From the IMG/VR virus record IMGVR_UViG_3300021420_000126, positions 1 to 20,775 of that record: a stretch of DNA of 20,775 nt; one strand, given 5' to 3'. Shown piece by piece: positions 5,078 through 10,644 of this stretch. Source of the stretch: a virus. The notes beneath the pieces were generated by a model. The model was not told the DNA's origin and did no database searches. It saw only the letters and a list, made by a program, of their open reading frames with translations. The position numbers and the translations under genes were made by a program. The stretch's first letter is position 1; each line of letters starts with the position of its first letter.

Positions 5078-5588
5078 ACGTGGGTCTCGGTGCAAATTGC
5101 GGCCGCACATCCTCGCCCGCGACGAGCCGGGCAACCAGCTCGTCGCCCTGGGCGATCAGGTCGGCCTTGGTGTAGCCGGGCAGGGGGGTGGTGTAGCGCA
5201 TCAGGACGCGCTGGAGCGCGGCGCTGGTCATCTCTACGGGCTGCTCAACCACCCGCACGATGGTGGCGAACGGCTCTTGGACGCAGACGCCGGGAAAGTC
5301 CTCCTCGTGGTCGGGGTCGGGCTCGCAGGTCACAGGCCAGCACTCATACAGCACGCCGTACGGGGCCCGCCCGGTCGTGGCGAGCATGAAGGCGTGGGCG
5401 CGGGCTAGCTGCTTGGCGGTGGTCAGGAACACGCGGTCAGGGCGGGCGCGGTCGGGCTCCAGCCCGGCCTCACGAACAGAGGCGCCGAACACGCCTGCGA
5501 AAACGTCCGCAGCGGTCGGCGCCCCAGTGATGGATGGCGGCAGGAGCCAGCGGCCCGCGATGGGCGGGCCGCCGTGATACCAGCTCAC
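5076..5588 (-). CDS. probable ADP-ribosyltransferase (Arr/Tpt1-like fold)
   Basis: A 170-aa protein; GTG 5588 overlaps the GntR stop (GTGA), and a GTG one codon earlier (5591) is equally possible. The layout matches small Arr-type ADP-ribosyltransferases: WYHGG near the start (His5 in the NAD-binding position), RVFLTT at about 52-57 with following helix AKQLARAHAFML, then GVLYECWPVTCEPDPDHEEDF, and QEPFATIVRVVE at 104-115. The last resembles the CEPLRIVGVVE stretch as I recall it from rifampin ADP-ribosyltransferases. Such enzymes move ADP-ribose from NAD to a drug, protein or nucleic acid; the substrate here is unknown. A C-terminal helical extension of about 50 residues lies beyond the usual Arr fold. 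It is encoded between a GntR regulator and a Cys-rich protein. It might modify a host target, resist an antibiotic or counter defence. The fold is likely by motif; activity is inferred. Confidence 0.6.
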   Translation of the reverse strand: MSWYHGGPPIAGRWLLPPSITGAPTAADVFAGVFGASVREAGLEPDRARPDRVFLTTAKQLARAHAFMLATTGRAPYGVLYECWPVTCEPDPDHEEDFPGVCVQEPFATIVRVVEQPVEMTSAALQRVLMRYTTPLPGYTKADLIAQGDELVARLVAGEDVRPQFAPRPT

Positions 5589-5953
5589 CACGGATCGAAG
5601 GCCAGCAGCAGGCTAGCGGCCAGCGCGACGAGCCAGCCAGAGGCGGGCAGGGCCAGGACGGTCAGCCGGGTAACGATGCCCGGGCCGGTCAAGGCGACGG
5701 GGGCGGGGGCGGGCTCGTGCTCGCCGGTCACGTATGTGCCCCGGCGCGCGTGGGTGCGGACAAGGCCATCGTTTGCCAGCAGCCGCAGCGCCCGCACGAT
5801 GGTCATCCGGGCCACGCCGAACTCGGCGGCCAGCGCTGGCGCGGAGGGGATGGCACGGCCGGCCGGGTACTGCCCGGCCTCGATGCGGGCCCGGATGACG
5901 GCAGCGATCTGCTGGTAAACAGGGGCCTCCAGGCCCCGGTCAATATGGGTCAT
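5585..5953 (-). CDS. GntR-family transcriptional regulator with C-terminal membrane segment
   Basis: A 122-aa protein with ATG 5953 and a weak AGGG 4 nt upstream. Residues 11-76 form a complete GntR winged helix-turn-helix: PVYQQIAAVIRARIEAGQYP, IPSAPALAAEFGVARMTIVR, and the wing GLVRTHARRGTYV. There is no ligand-binding (UTRA or FCD) domain. Instead, residues about 97-119 (LTVLALPASGWLVALAASLL onward) are an unbroken hydrophobic stretch long enough to cross the membrane, followed by only a few residues. It is the first gene of the leftward accessory operon, and a 10-bp inverted repeat lies 16 bp upstream, facing the divergent 6041 gene, so autoregulation and control of both units are likely. 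The regulator call is solid; membrane anchoring is inferred from hydrophobicity. Confidence 0.85.
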   Translation of the reverse strand: MTHIDRGLEAPVYQQIAAVIRARIEAGQYPAGRAIPSAPALAAEFGVARMTIVRALRLLANDGLVRTHARRGTYVTGEHEPAPAPVALTGPGIVTRLTVLALPASGWLVALAASLLLAFDPW

Positions 5954-5968
5954 AACGCCCTAGCTTAC

Positions 5969-6007
5969 GCTGCGCTACCCTGGGCCCCGCTGGTAACGTA
6001 GCGCAGC
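5969..6007. promoter_or_regulatory. inverted repeat in divergent promoter region (GntR operator candidate)
   Basis: GCTGCGCTAC (5969-5978) and GTAGCGCAGC (5998-6007) are perfect 10-bp inverted arms with a 19-bp spacer, so the half-site centres are 29 bp apart. They lie in the 87-bp gap between the GntR gene and the plus-strand 61-aa gene. The gap must hold both promoters; a minus-strand TAAGCT just 8 bp before the GntR ATG would give a nearly leaderless mRNA. Binding by the GntR protein is inferred from position. Confidence 0.5.
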
Positions 6008-6027
6008 AGGGCGTACACGGACGGACT

Positions 6028-6040
6028 AGGAGGAACCACC
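6028..6040 (+). promoter_or_regulatory. extended ribosome-binding box AGGAGGAACCACC
   Basis: It directly abuts the ATG at 6041 and is identical over 13 bases to the box at 3687-3699 on the other strand. It fixes the start of the 61-aa gene. Confidence 0.65.
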
Positions 6041-6226
6041 ATGGGCGGGCTCGTTAGCTACTGGTGCGGCAGGGGCCAGCACGGCTCTTGCTCGGTCCCG
6101 GAATGCGAGTGCAAGACAGGGCTGCACCCCGCCTACCACGAGGGGTCGCGGCCCGATCTGGAGCTGCTCCCGCGCGATCCGGTGGCCCGCGCGGGCGCCG
6201 AGCGCGACCGCACGGGGGGGCGGTAG
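6041..6226 (+). CDS. small Cys/His-rich (putative zinc-binding) protein
   Basis: A 61-aa protein and first gene of the plus-strand unit; its ATG directly follows an AGGAGGAACCACC box. The N-terminal half contains a compact metal-binding pattern, with Cys, His and Cys residues in YWCGRGQHGSCSVPECECK followed by GLHPAYH. The rest is charged and probably flexible. Short C-H-C-C-C-H proteins are common among actinophage accessory genes, but none has a role I can name with certainty. It is divergent from the GntR gene and probably shares its operator. The next gene starts 2 nt after its stop, so the two are likely co-translated. Confidence 0.7.
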   Translation: MGGLVSYWCGRGQHGSCSVPECECKTGLHPAYHEGSRPDLELLPRDPVARAGAERDRTGGR

Positions 6227-6228
6227 CC

Positions 6229-6438
6229 GTGGCCCGCTACCTCGTGGTCTTCGCGGGCGAGCCGGGCAGCATGATCGCCTCGGCCCGGATCATCGTGGAG
6301 GCCCCGGACGACCCGGCGCTGGCGGCGGCCAGCCAGTCCTTAATGGACGCGCTCAGCGCCGTGGCGCCCGTCCAGATGGAGCTGCCGACGCTGCCCGCGC
6401 GGGAGCCTGGCACGGGGCCCCGCCCCGGCCGGTCATGA
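6229..6438 (+). CDS. small hypothetical protein with a TTA codon
   Basis: A 69-aa protein with GTG 6229, 2 nt after the stop of the Cys/His-rich gene, with a G-rich stretch upstream acting as a weak ribosome-binding site. The frame is open further upstream, but that part overlaps the previous gene. Predicted strands (RYLVVFAGEPGSMIASARIIVEA) are followed by a helix (PALAAASQSLMDALSAVAP) and a Pro-rich tail, suggesting a small alpha/beta fold. Leu38 is encoded by TTA (6340-6342). No family is recognised. It sits between a zinc-binding-type protein and an exported protein in the unit opposite the GntR regulator. Confidence 0.6.
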   Translation: MARYLVVFAGEPGSMIASARIIVEAPDDPALAAASQSLMDALSAVAPVQMELPTLPAREPGTGPRPGRS

Positions 6439-6481
6439 CGTGGCCGGGCCTCCAGCCCGGCCCAGCGAAAGGGATGAAACC

Positions 6482-7012
6482 ATGCGCAGATTAATACTCG
6501 CCGCAGGCGCCGCCGTGGTGCTCGTCGGCGGCGGCTACGCGGGCGCGGCCATCACGGCCCCAGCGCCCGCCGCGCCGCACGCGAGCGGCGGCACGCACCA
6601 CCGCCGCAGCACCGAATGCGGGCTGCTCCAAGACGGCACGGGCACCGGCTCGGCCCTGTCGGCGCTGCCCGGCAAGCCGGTGCGCGGCGGCCAGCAGGCC
6701 ACCGTCCAATCCGTCACCGATGCCTGGCGGGTCTGCTACAGCTTCACCAGCGGGGCCATCTGGCTGTCCTCGGCCAGTAGCTTCTGCGCTACCGACACTG
6801 ACGGCATCGTGGCCTGGGACGACTGCGGGCAGGACGGGCAGGTCTGGACCCAGGTCCCGCAGACGGGGGGCGGCGCGGAGTACCGCGACGAGACGCTATC
6901 GCCCGGGCTGGATATCTGCCCGACCGATGGGGTGGGGTCCAAGGTGATCACCAGCAGCCGGGCGGGCTGCTCGGTGTACCACCGAGACTTCACGTTCACC
7001 GCCAACAGCTAG
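6482..7012 (+). CDS. secreted six-cysteine protein
   Basis: A 176-aa protein with ATG 6482, preceded by AAGGGA. An N-terminal export signal is clear: MRR, then a hydrophobic core (LILAAGAAVVLVGGGYAGAA), with AxA-type cleavage options at about residues 28-34. The mature part has six cysteines (46, 85, 102, 115, 146, 163) and a Trp/Gln-containing segment, GQVWTQV. It is probably a disulfide-bonded beta domain; a lectin-like trefoil is possible but unproven. Codons 3-5 are AGA, TTA and ATA, all very rare in this DNA. A strong hairpin follows the stop. A phage-encoded exported protein next to a regulator and outside the late operon is a classical position for a lysogenic-conversion or superinfection-exclusion gene, but that role is inference. 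Confidence 0.75.
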   Translation: MRRLILAAGAAVVLVGGGYAGAAITAPAPAAPHASGGTHHRRSTECGLLQDGTGTGSALSALPGKPVRGGQQATVQSVTDAWRVCYSFTSGAIWLSSASSFCATDTDGIVAWDDCGQDGQVWTQVPQTGGGAEYRDETLSPGLDICPTDGVGSKVITSSRAGCSVYHRDFTFTANS

Positions 7013-7015
7013 GCA

Positions 7016-7049
7016 CCCGGCCGGGCCCGCAATCGTGGGCCCGGCCGGG
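7016..7049 (+). terminator. strong GC hairpin terminator
   Basis: CCCGGCCGGGCCC (7016-7028) and GGGCCCGGCCGGG (7037-7049) form a perfect 13-bp stem with an 8-nt loop, starting 3 nt after the stop of the secreted-protein gene. There is no U-tract. It probably ends the plus-strand unit and may also block leftward late transcripts. Confidence 0.7.
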
Positions 7050-7104
7050 CAAGCGCGGCCCGGGCGCGGGGGGTTTGTGGCACCCCTCGTGACCCGGGCC
7101 GCTC

Positions 7105-7132
7105 GCTGCCCCGATAGGGGGGCCGGGGCAGC
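7105..7132. terminator. hairpin, possible terminator of the late operon
   Basis: GCTGCCCCG (7105-7113) pairs with CGGGGCAGC (7124-7132) across a 10-nt loop. It lies 239 bp beyond the last late gene and faces the opposite terminator. It overlaps a G-quadruplex motif, so the two structures would compete. Confidence 0.4.
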
Positions 7133-7146
7133 CAAGGGGGCCGGGG
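7117..7146 (+). other. G-quadruplex motif
   Basis: The plus strand holds four G-tracts of 6, 4, 5 and 4 G (7117-7122, 7125-7128, 7136-7140, 7143-7146) with loops of 2, 7 and 2 nt. This is a strong intramolecular quadruplex pattern. High GC raises the chance of such motifs, but tracts of four or more with short loops are uncommon. Confidence 0.5.
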
Positions 7147-7296
7147 AGAGCACCGCAAGGCAGGCTCACCCGGGGGGGGGGCCATGGGCGGGCTCGCGCT
7201 AACGGCGCGGGCCCGCCCCGCTGGTTAGGCGGCAGGGCCCCGGGGGGGGCGGCGCGGAACGGGCTGCGCCCGCAGCCAGGCCAGCGGCAGCAGGGC

Positions 7297-7366
7297 GCCC
7301 AGGGCCGCCCGCGCATACCGGCTACCCCACGGCGGCCCAGGGCCGCAGCGGGCCGCCCAGGGCCGC
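7297..7366. repeat. three direct copies of GCCCAGGGCCGC
   Basis: Exact 12-bp copies begin at 7297, 7335 and 7355, just beyond the stop of the last late gene (7371). Each contains the small palindrome GCCC-A-GGGC. They may form stem-loops that end or stabilise the late transcript. Confidence 0.4.
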
Positions 7367-7370
7367 GCAG

Positions 7371-7685
7371 CTAGCGGGAGGAGTCCGCGGTGGGCGGGTC
7401 GTCCGGGTCGATGCCCAGGCGCCGCAGGATGGCCTCCTGCCGCACGTAGGCGGCCTCCTGCTTGCGGATCAGCTCGGCCTGCTGCTTGCGGCCATGGCCG
7501 ACGCTGGCCAGGGTGCGGAACACGGCGATGATCTGCACGAGGCTGGCGACCGCCGCGCCGATGGTGATCAGGATCTCCAGGTGCAGCGAGCGGAGCAGGT
7601 CGGCTATCGGGGTGGTCGTGCCCGGCGTGAGGATCGGCGCCGTGGGCGTCGGCCGGGGGGTGGCTGCGAGCCAGAGCAGCAGCAC
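7371..7685 (-). CDS. holin-like membrane protein
   Basis: A 104-aa protein. The GTG at 7685 lies 4 nt after the stop of the tail fibre gene with no clear Shine-Dalgarno, so it probably depends on re-initiation. The N-terminus is short and hydrophobic, followed by a Pro/Thr-rich stretch. One membrane span at about 36-58 (EILITIGAAVASLVQIIAVF) is followed by a basic, Gln/Glu/Arg-rich helix (about 63-90) likely to be a cytoplasmic coiled coil, and an acidic tail. A single-span protein with a charged tail in the lysis region of an actinophage is commonly a holin or holin partner. It is the last gene of the late operon, while the endolysin lies three genes upstream. The membrane topology is clear; the holin role is inferred from context. 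Confidence 0.6.
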   Translation of the reverse strand: MLLLWLAATPRPTPTAPILTPGTTTPIADLLRSLHLEILITIGAAVASLVQIIAVFRTLASVGHGRKQQAELIRKQEAAYVRQEAILRRLGIDPDDPPTADSSR

Positions 7686-7689
7686 GGGC

Positions 7690-9387
7690 CTAGCGGGCGA
7701 GGATTCCGGTGGCGCGCGGCTGCGCGACCATCGGCGGGTTGACGGGCGGCACGCCCGGGAAAACCGACGTGGACGCCTTGACGACCGCCTGCCCTACCGG
7801 GGCGCCGCCATCCAGCGGGGTCGCCCGGACGTAGAGCATGACGTTGCCCGGCCCCGTCGATACGGCGCGCACCGGCCCGATGGCGAGCGTGGCGTAGGGC
7901 AGCGCCTGGTGCAGCGTCACCTGACCGGAGCCGGGGCCGCTGATCGCTACCGGGCCGAGCCCTGCGATCCACGCGGTGATCACTCGCGGCGAGGCCGCTG
8001 GGACCGCCACCACGTTCAGCTCCACCGTCAGGTGGGCGCTGGCAAGGTACTCGGCGTTTGGCGGGAGCACGACAGGTATCCCGATCAGGGAGTCGGCGTT
8101 ATCGACCAGCGGCACGTCGTCGGGGATGGTCGCCAGGTGGAAGGACTCCAGCCGGTCCACCCGGGCCTGGAGGGCGTCGAGCCGGGCCACGACCGCGCCG
8201 AGGTCAGCCCAGCTAACGTCGCCCTGGTCGCCCTTCGGCCCTACCGGGCCGCGCAGGTTCCCGTCCAGGGAGTAGCCGCCGCCGATCATCACCCGGTAGA
8301 CGTTGCCGTTGCCGGGCATGTCGGGGGTGGCGTGATTCAGGACCAGCACCATGTCACCGGGCACCCCGATACCCGGTGTCGGCGGGTCGATGGGGAACCA
8401 ATGCCAGAGGTTGCCGGGCGGCCCGACCGGGCCGCCGACGCCCTGCGGGCCCTGCGGGCCGGTGTCGCCCTGGTCGCCCTTGTCGCCCTGCGGCCCCGTG
8501 ACCTTCATCGCCAACCAGGGCTGCGGCGCGGCCCCCGTCGCGCCGACGAAGACGATCGCCTGCCCCGTGTAGGGGTCGGTCGGCGTCAGCAGCAGGACCG
8601 CCTCACCGACCTTCATCTGGTAGGCGGCGGGCGGCTTGCCCGACCCGTCGAAGCCAGCCGGGATCAGGCCACTGGTGATCGAGGCCACGTCGGAGGCGCT
8701 GCGGGTGTAGATGTCCATGACGATGAACGACGGGGCGCCGGGGTCGCCGTCCGCGCCGTCCGCGCCGTCCTGGCCGTCCGCGCCCGGGGTGCCGGGCTCG
8801 CCCTGCGGGCCAGGCGGCCCCTCGGGCCCGGGGTCGCCCCGGTCGCCCTGGTCGCCCTTCGGGCCGGTAGCGCCAGGGGTGCCCGGCGCGCCGTCCGCGC
8901 CCCGTGCGCCTTGCGGGCCCGTGTCGCCCTGGTCGCCCTTGGGCCCCGGGCTGCCCGTGCCCCCGGTCAGCCCGCGCTCGCCAGGCGGGCCAGCCGGGCC
9001 CGTGTCGCCTACCGGGCCGCTGTCGCCAGGCGGGCCGCGCACCTGCCCGGTCTCGATCCAGCCGCCCGGGACGGCCGAGGGGCCGAGGAACAGGTACAGA
9101 TACCCGTCGCCCCGGTACTCCACCGACTGCCCGACGCCGACCTGAATCTCAGCCTCCGGGCTGCGCACGTCATCCCACCCGGCAGGGATCAGCCCATCCT
9201 CGGGCAGCTCGCCCGGGGTCCGCTGGGCGAACGAGAACACGATGGTCGTGGTGCCGCCCGGGTCGCCGCGCTCGCCGCGCGGGCCGCGCAGCCCAGGCGG
9301 CCCCATCACGGGCGGCCCCACGGCGGCCGAGGCGGCCCCGGCTGGCAGCCGGACAGCTACGCCCTGGCCGTTCCCGACCTCGGTCAT
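7690..9387 (-). CDS. collagen-like tail fibre / minor tail protein
   Basis: A 565-aa protein; the ATG at 9387 overlaps the upstream stop (ATGA). It is built of Gly-X-Y collagen-like blocks at about residues 24-45, 118-219, 298-326 and 380-390, including PGPKGDQGDTGPQG-type repeats, alternating with short globular modules at 46-117, 219-297 and 327-380. The first two modules share GLIPAG[WF]D and a VG-rich strand, suggesting duplication. A heptad helix (LGAVVARLDALQARVDRLES, 396-415) probably trimerises the fibre. The C-terminal 150 residues are beta-rich and likely form the receptor-binding head. Collagen-like fibres are usual in Streptomyces phages, where they would reach for the cell surface. 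It lies between the BppU-like gene and the holin-like gene. The fibre call is strong; receptor and symmetry are inferred. Confidence 0.85.
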   Translation of the reverse strand: MTEVGNGQGVAVRLPAGAASAAVGPPVMGPPGLRGPRGERGDPGGTTTIVFSFAQRTPGELPEDGLIPAGWDDVRSPEAEIQVGVGQSVEYRGDGYLYLFLGPSAVPGGWIETGQVRGPPGDSGPVGDTGPAGPPGERGLTGGTGSPGPKGDQGDTGPQGARGADGAPGTPGATGPKGDQGDRGDPGPEGPPGPQGEPGTPGADGQDGADGADGDPGAPSFIVMDIYTRSASDVASITSGLIPAGFDGSGKPPAAYQMKVGEAVLLLTPTDPYTGQAIVFVGATGAAPQPWLAMKVTGPQGDKGDQGDTGPQGPQGVGGPVGPPGNLWHWFPIDPPTPGIGVPGDMVLVLNHATPDMPGNGNVYRVMIGGGYSLDGNLRGPVGPKGDQGDVSWADLGAVVARLDALQARVDRLESFHLATIPDDVPLVDNADSLIGIPVVLPPNAEYLASAHLTVELNVVAVPAASPRVITAWIAGLGPVAISGPGSGQVTLHQALPYATLAIGPVRAVSTGPGNVMLYVRATPLDGGAPVGQAVVKASTSVFPGVPPVNPPMVAQPRATGILAR

Positions 9388-9782
9388 CCCGGCACCAGTT
9401 CTTCCTCGCGCGGCGCCGTGCCCGGGTCCGACCGCAGCGGATCGGTGACGCGCGGCTTGAGGATCATCTGCCCGGCAAGGACCGTGACGCCCTCGCCGCC
9501 TGCGGGCTGGCGGCACGCGGCGTCGAAGGCCAGCGCGGGCCCGGCCGGCAGCCGCGCGGTGTCGTCGCCGCGCAGCCAGAACCGCACCCCCGTGTCGTCG
9601 GCGGCCCACTCGAAATCGAGGCGCAGGGCGCCCTGGCCGAGGACGGTCGCCGCCCAGGTCCACAGCGTCACATCGACCGCGGAGCCGTCCTCGTCGAGCA
9701 GCGTCAGGCGGAAGGCGAACGGGTCGCCAGCCACCGCGCGCAGCGTGACCTCAATCGGCCAGGCATCGACCATCGCGGGCAC
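9384..9782 (-). CDS. BppU-like baseplate / minor tail protein
   Basis: A 132-aa protein. The GTG at 9782 has GGGAGGGGGG 7 nt upstream; an ATG three codons later is the alternative. The core (GDPFAFRLTLLDEDGSAVDV, then WTWAATVLGQGALRLDFEW and a DDTGVRFWLRGDDTARL strand) follows the pattern of the N-terminal domain of BppU-type baseplate proteins and related phage tail adaptors, a beta-sandwich that ties receptor-binding proteins to the tail tip. The C-terminal tail is charged. Its stop overlaps the ATG of the collagen-like fibre, so it is a plausible fibre adaptor. Family assignment is by pattern only. Confidence 0.6.
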   Translation of the reverse strand: MPAMVDAWPIEVTLRAVAGDPFAFRLTLLDEDGSAVDVTLWTWAATVLGQGALRLDFEWAADDTGVRFWLRGDDTARLPAGPALAFDAACRQPAGGEGVTVLAGQMILKPRVTDPLRSDPGTAPREEELVPG

Positions 9783-9798
9783 GGCGCGGCCCCCCTCC

Positions 9799-10644
9799 CT
9801 ACTTCGAGTAGGTCACCGCGACCTTGAGGTTCTTGCCCTCGCGGAGGCGGCAGACCGCGAAGCTCGTGCCCTTCGGGATCGTGGTGCCCTGCGCCCCCTT
9901 GCCGTAGTCCAGGGTCACGTCCCTGTTGTCGGCGCCGGGCCAGTCCAGCCGCACCACGGCGGCGCTGTTGCAGCCGAGCCGGATGCGGGCGTTGCCGCCC
10001 GTGTAGGCGTTCGGGATCACGATGGGGATCGGGTCCCCGTCCTTCGTCCAGTCGAGCCAGAACATGATCGGCTCCTCCTCCTCCTGCGGCTTCGGCGCGG
10101 GCGCGCCCGGGCTGGCGCCGCCGCCCTTGGCTATCCGGATGATCTCGTCCATCGGGAACCCGGGGCCGCAGTCGTGATGGTTGCTGCCGCCCGGGCCGAA
10201 GTTCTTGTGCTCGCAGAAGCCGCGCCCGCTGCCCTGCGCCTGGCTGCTGTTGAGCCCCACCATCGGGATGTTGTACTGCCGCGCCAGCTCCCCGGCCAGC
10301 CGCCCCGCAGCGGTGAGCATGTTCGGCATGGACAGCCACTTGGACCGGGACCAGCCCGAGGCGGCGCCGCTGGGGGTGCAGAACGAGATGGCCAGCGCCG
10401 AGCCGTTGTAGTTGGCTTGCGCCCAGCAGCGGTTGTTCGGGCTGACGTAGTTCGCGCACCAGTTGTTGCCGTGGCTGTTGTCCACCGCAAAGTGGTAGCT
10501 GACCTGCGATGACGGGTTGGTCAGCCAGTTCCGCAGCGATTCCGCGGTCTGGCTGCCCTCCGTGGTGTGGAAGGCGATCACGCGGCGGGGGGCGCCGCCG
10601 CTGGAGTAGTGCGGGCTGGGCCACCACGCCCGGGTAACGGCCAT
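9799..10644 (-). CDS. endolysin, N-acetylmuramoyl-L-alanine amidase (amidase-2 domain)
   Basis: A 281-aa protein; the ATG at 10644 shares one base with the upstream stop (TGATG), and GGAGG lies about 10 nt before it. Residues about 20-170 form an amidase-2 domain: RVIAFHTTEGS with zinc ligand His26, SYHFAVDN, a middle with several Cys and Trp, and HHDCGPGFPMDEI, where His156 and Asp158 fit the usual HxDPG zinc motif, although the Pro of that motif is Cys159. A Pro/Glu linker (about 181-195) leads to a C-terminal beta-rich domain of about 90 residues that is not LysM, SH3 or PG-binding as far as I can see and may bind the wall or envelope. It would cut the stem peptide from muramic acid at lysis. 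No signal peptide is seen, so a holin is needed, perhaps 7371-7685. Confidence 0.85.
   Translation of the reverse strand: MAVTRAWWPSPHYSSGGAPRRVIAFHTTEGSQTAESLRNWLTNPSSQVSYHFAVDNSHGNNWCANYVSPNNRCWAQANYNGSALAISFCTPSGAASGWSRSKWLSMPNMLTAAGRLAGELARQYNIPMVGLNSSQAQGSGRGFCEHKNFGPGGSNHHDCGPGFPMDEIIRIAKGGGASPGAPAPKPQEEEEPIMFWLDWTKDGDPIPIVIPNAYTGGNARIRLGCNSAAVVRLDWPGADNRDVTLDYGKGAQGTTIPKGTSFAVCRLREGKNLKVAVTYSK

Larger units (their letters stand above)
7050..7370. other. non-coding convergent region
   Basis: This 321-bp stretch lies between the plus-strand unit and the end of the leftward late operon. It contains a 9-bp-stem hairpin, a G-quadruplex motif, long G runs (up to 10) and three GCCCAGGGCCGC repeats, all listed separately. 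A minus-strand frame crosses it from 7316 and reads on through the 7016-7049 terminator, but it has no ribosome-binding site and a biased composition, so it is not called. Transcription ending from both sides is the likeliest use. Confidence 0.6.

Noticed and set aside
6996-7316. Minus-strand 106-codon frame in the convergent region
   Set aside because: It runs through the strong terminator hairpin, lacks a Shine-Dalgarno, and its Pro/Cys/Arg composition is that of random GC-rich DNA.
7690-9387. Chromosomal collagen-like or host surface protein
   Set aside because: It is embedded in a continuous coupled series of tail and lysis genes, so it is a phage tail fibre.
7462-10512. A plus-strand open frame of 1016 codons opposite the tail fibre and endolysin genes
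   Set aside because: It is the mirror of minus-strand genes with strong third-position GC bias, has no ribosome-binding site, and its product is low-complexity. The minus-strand proteins have clear families.
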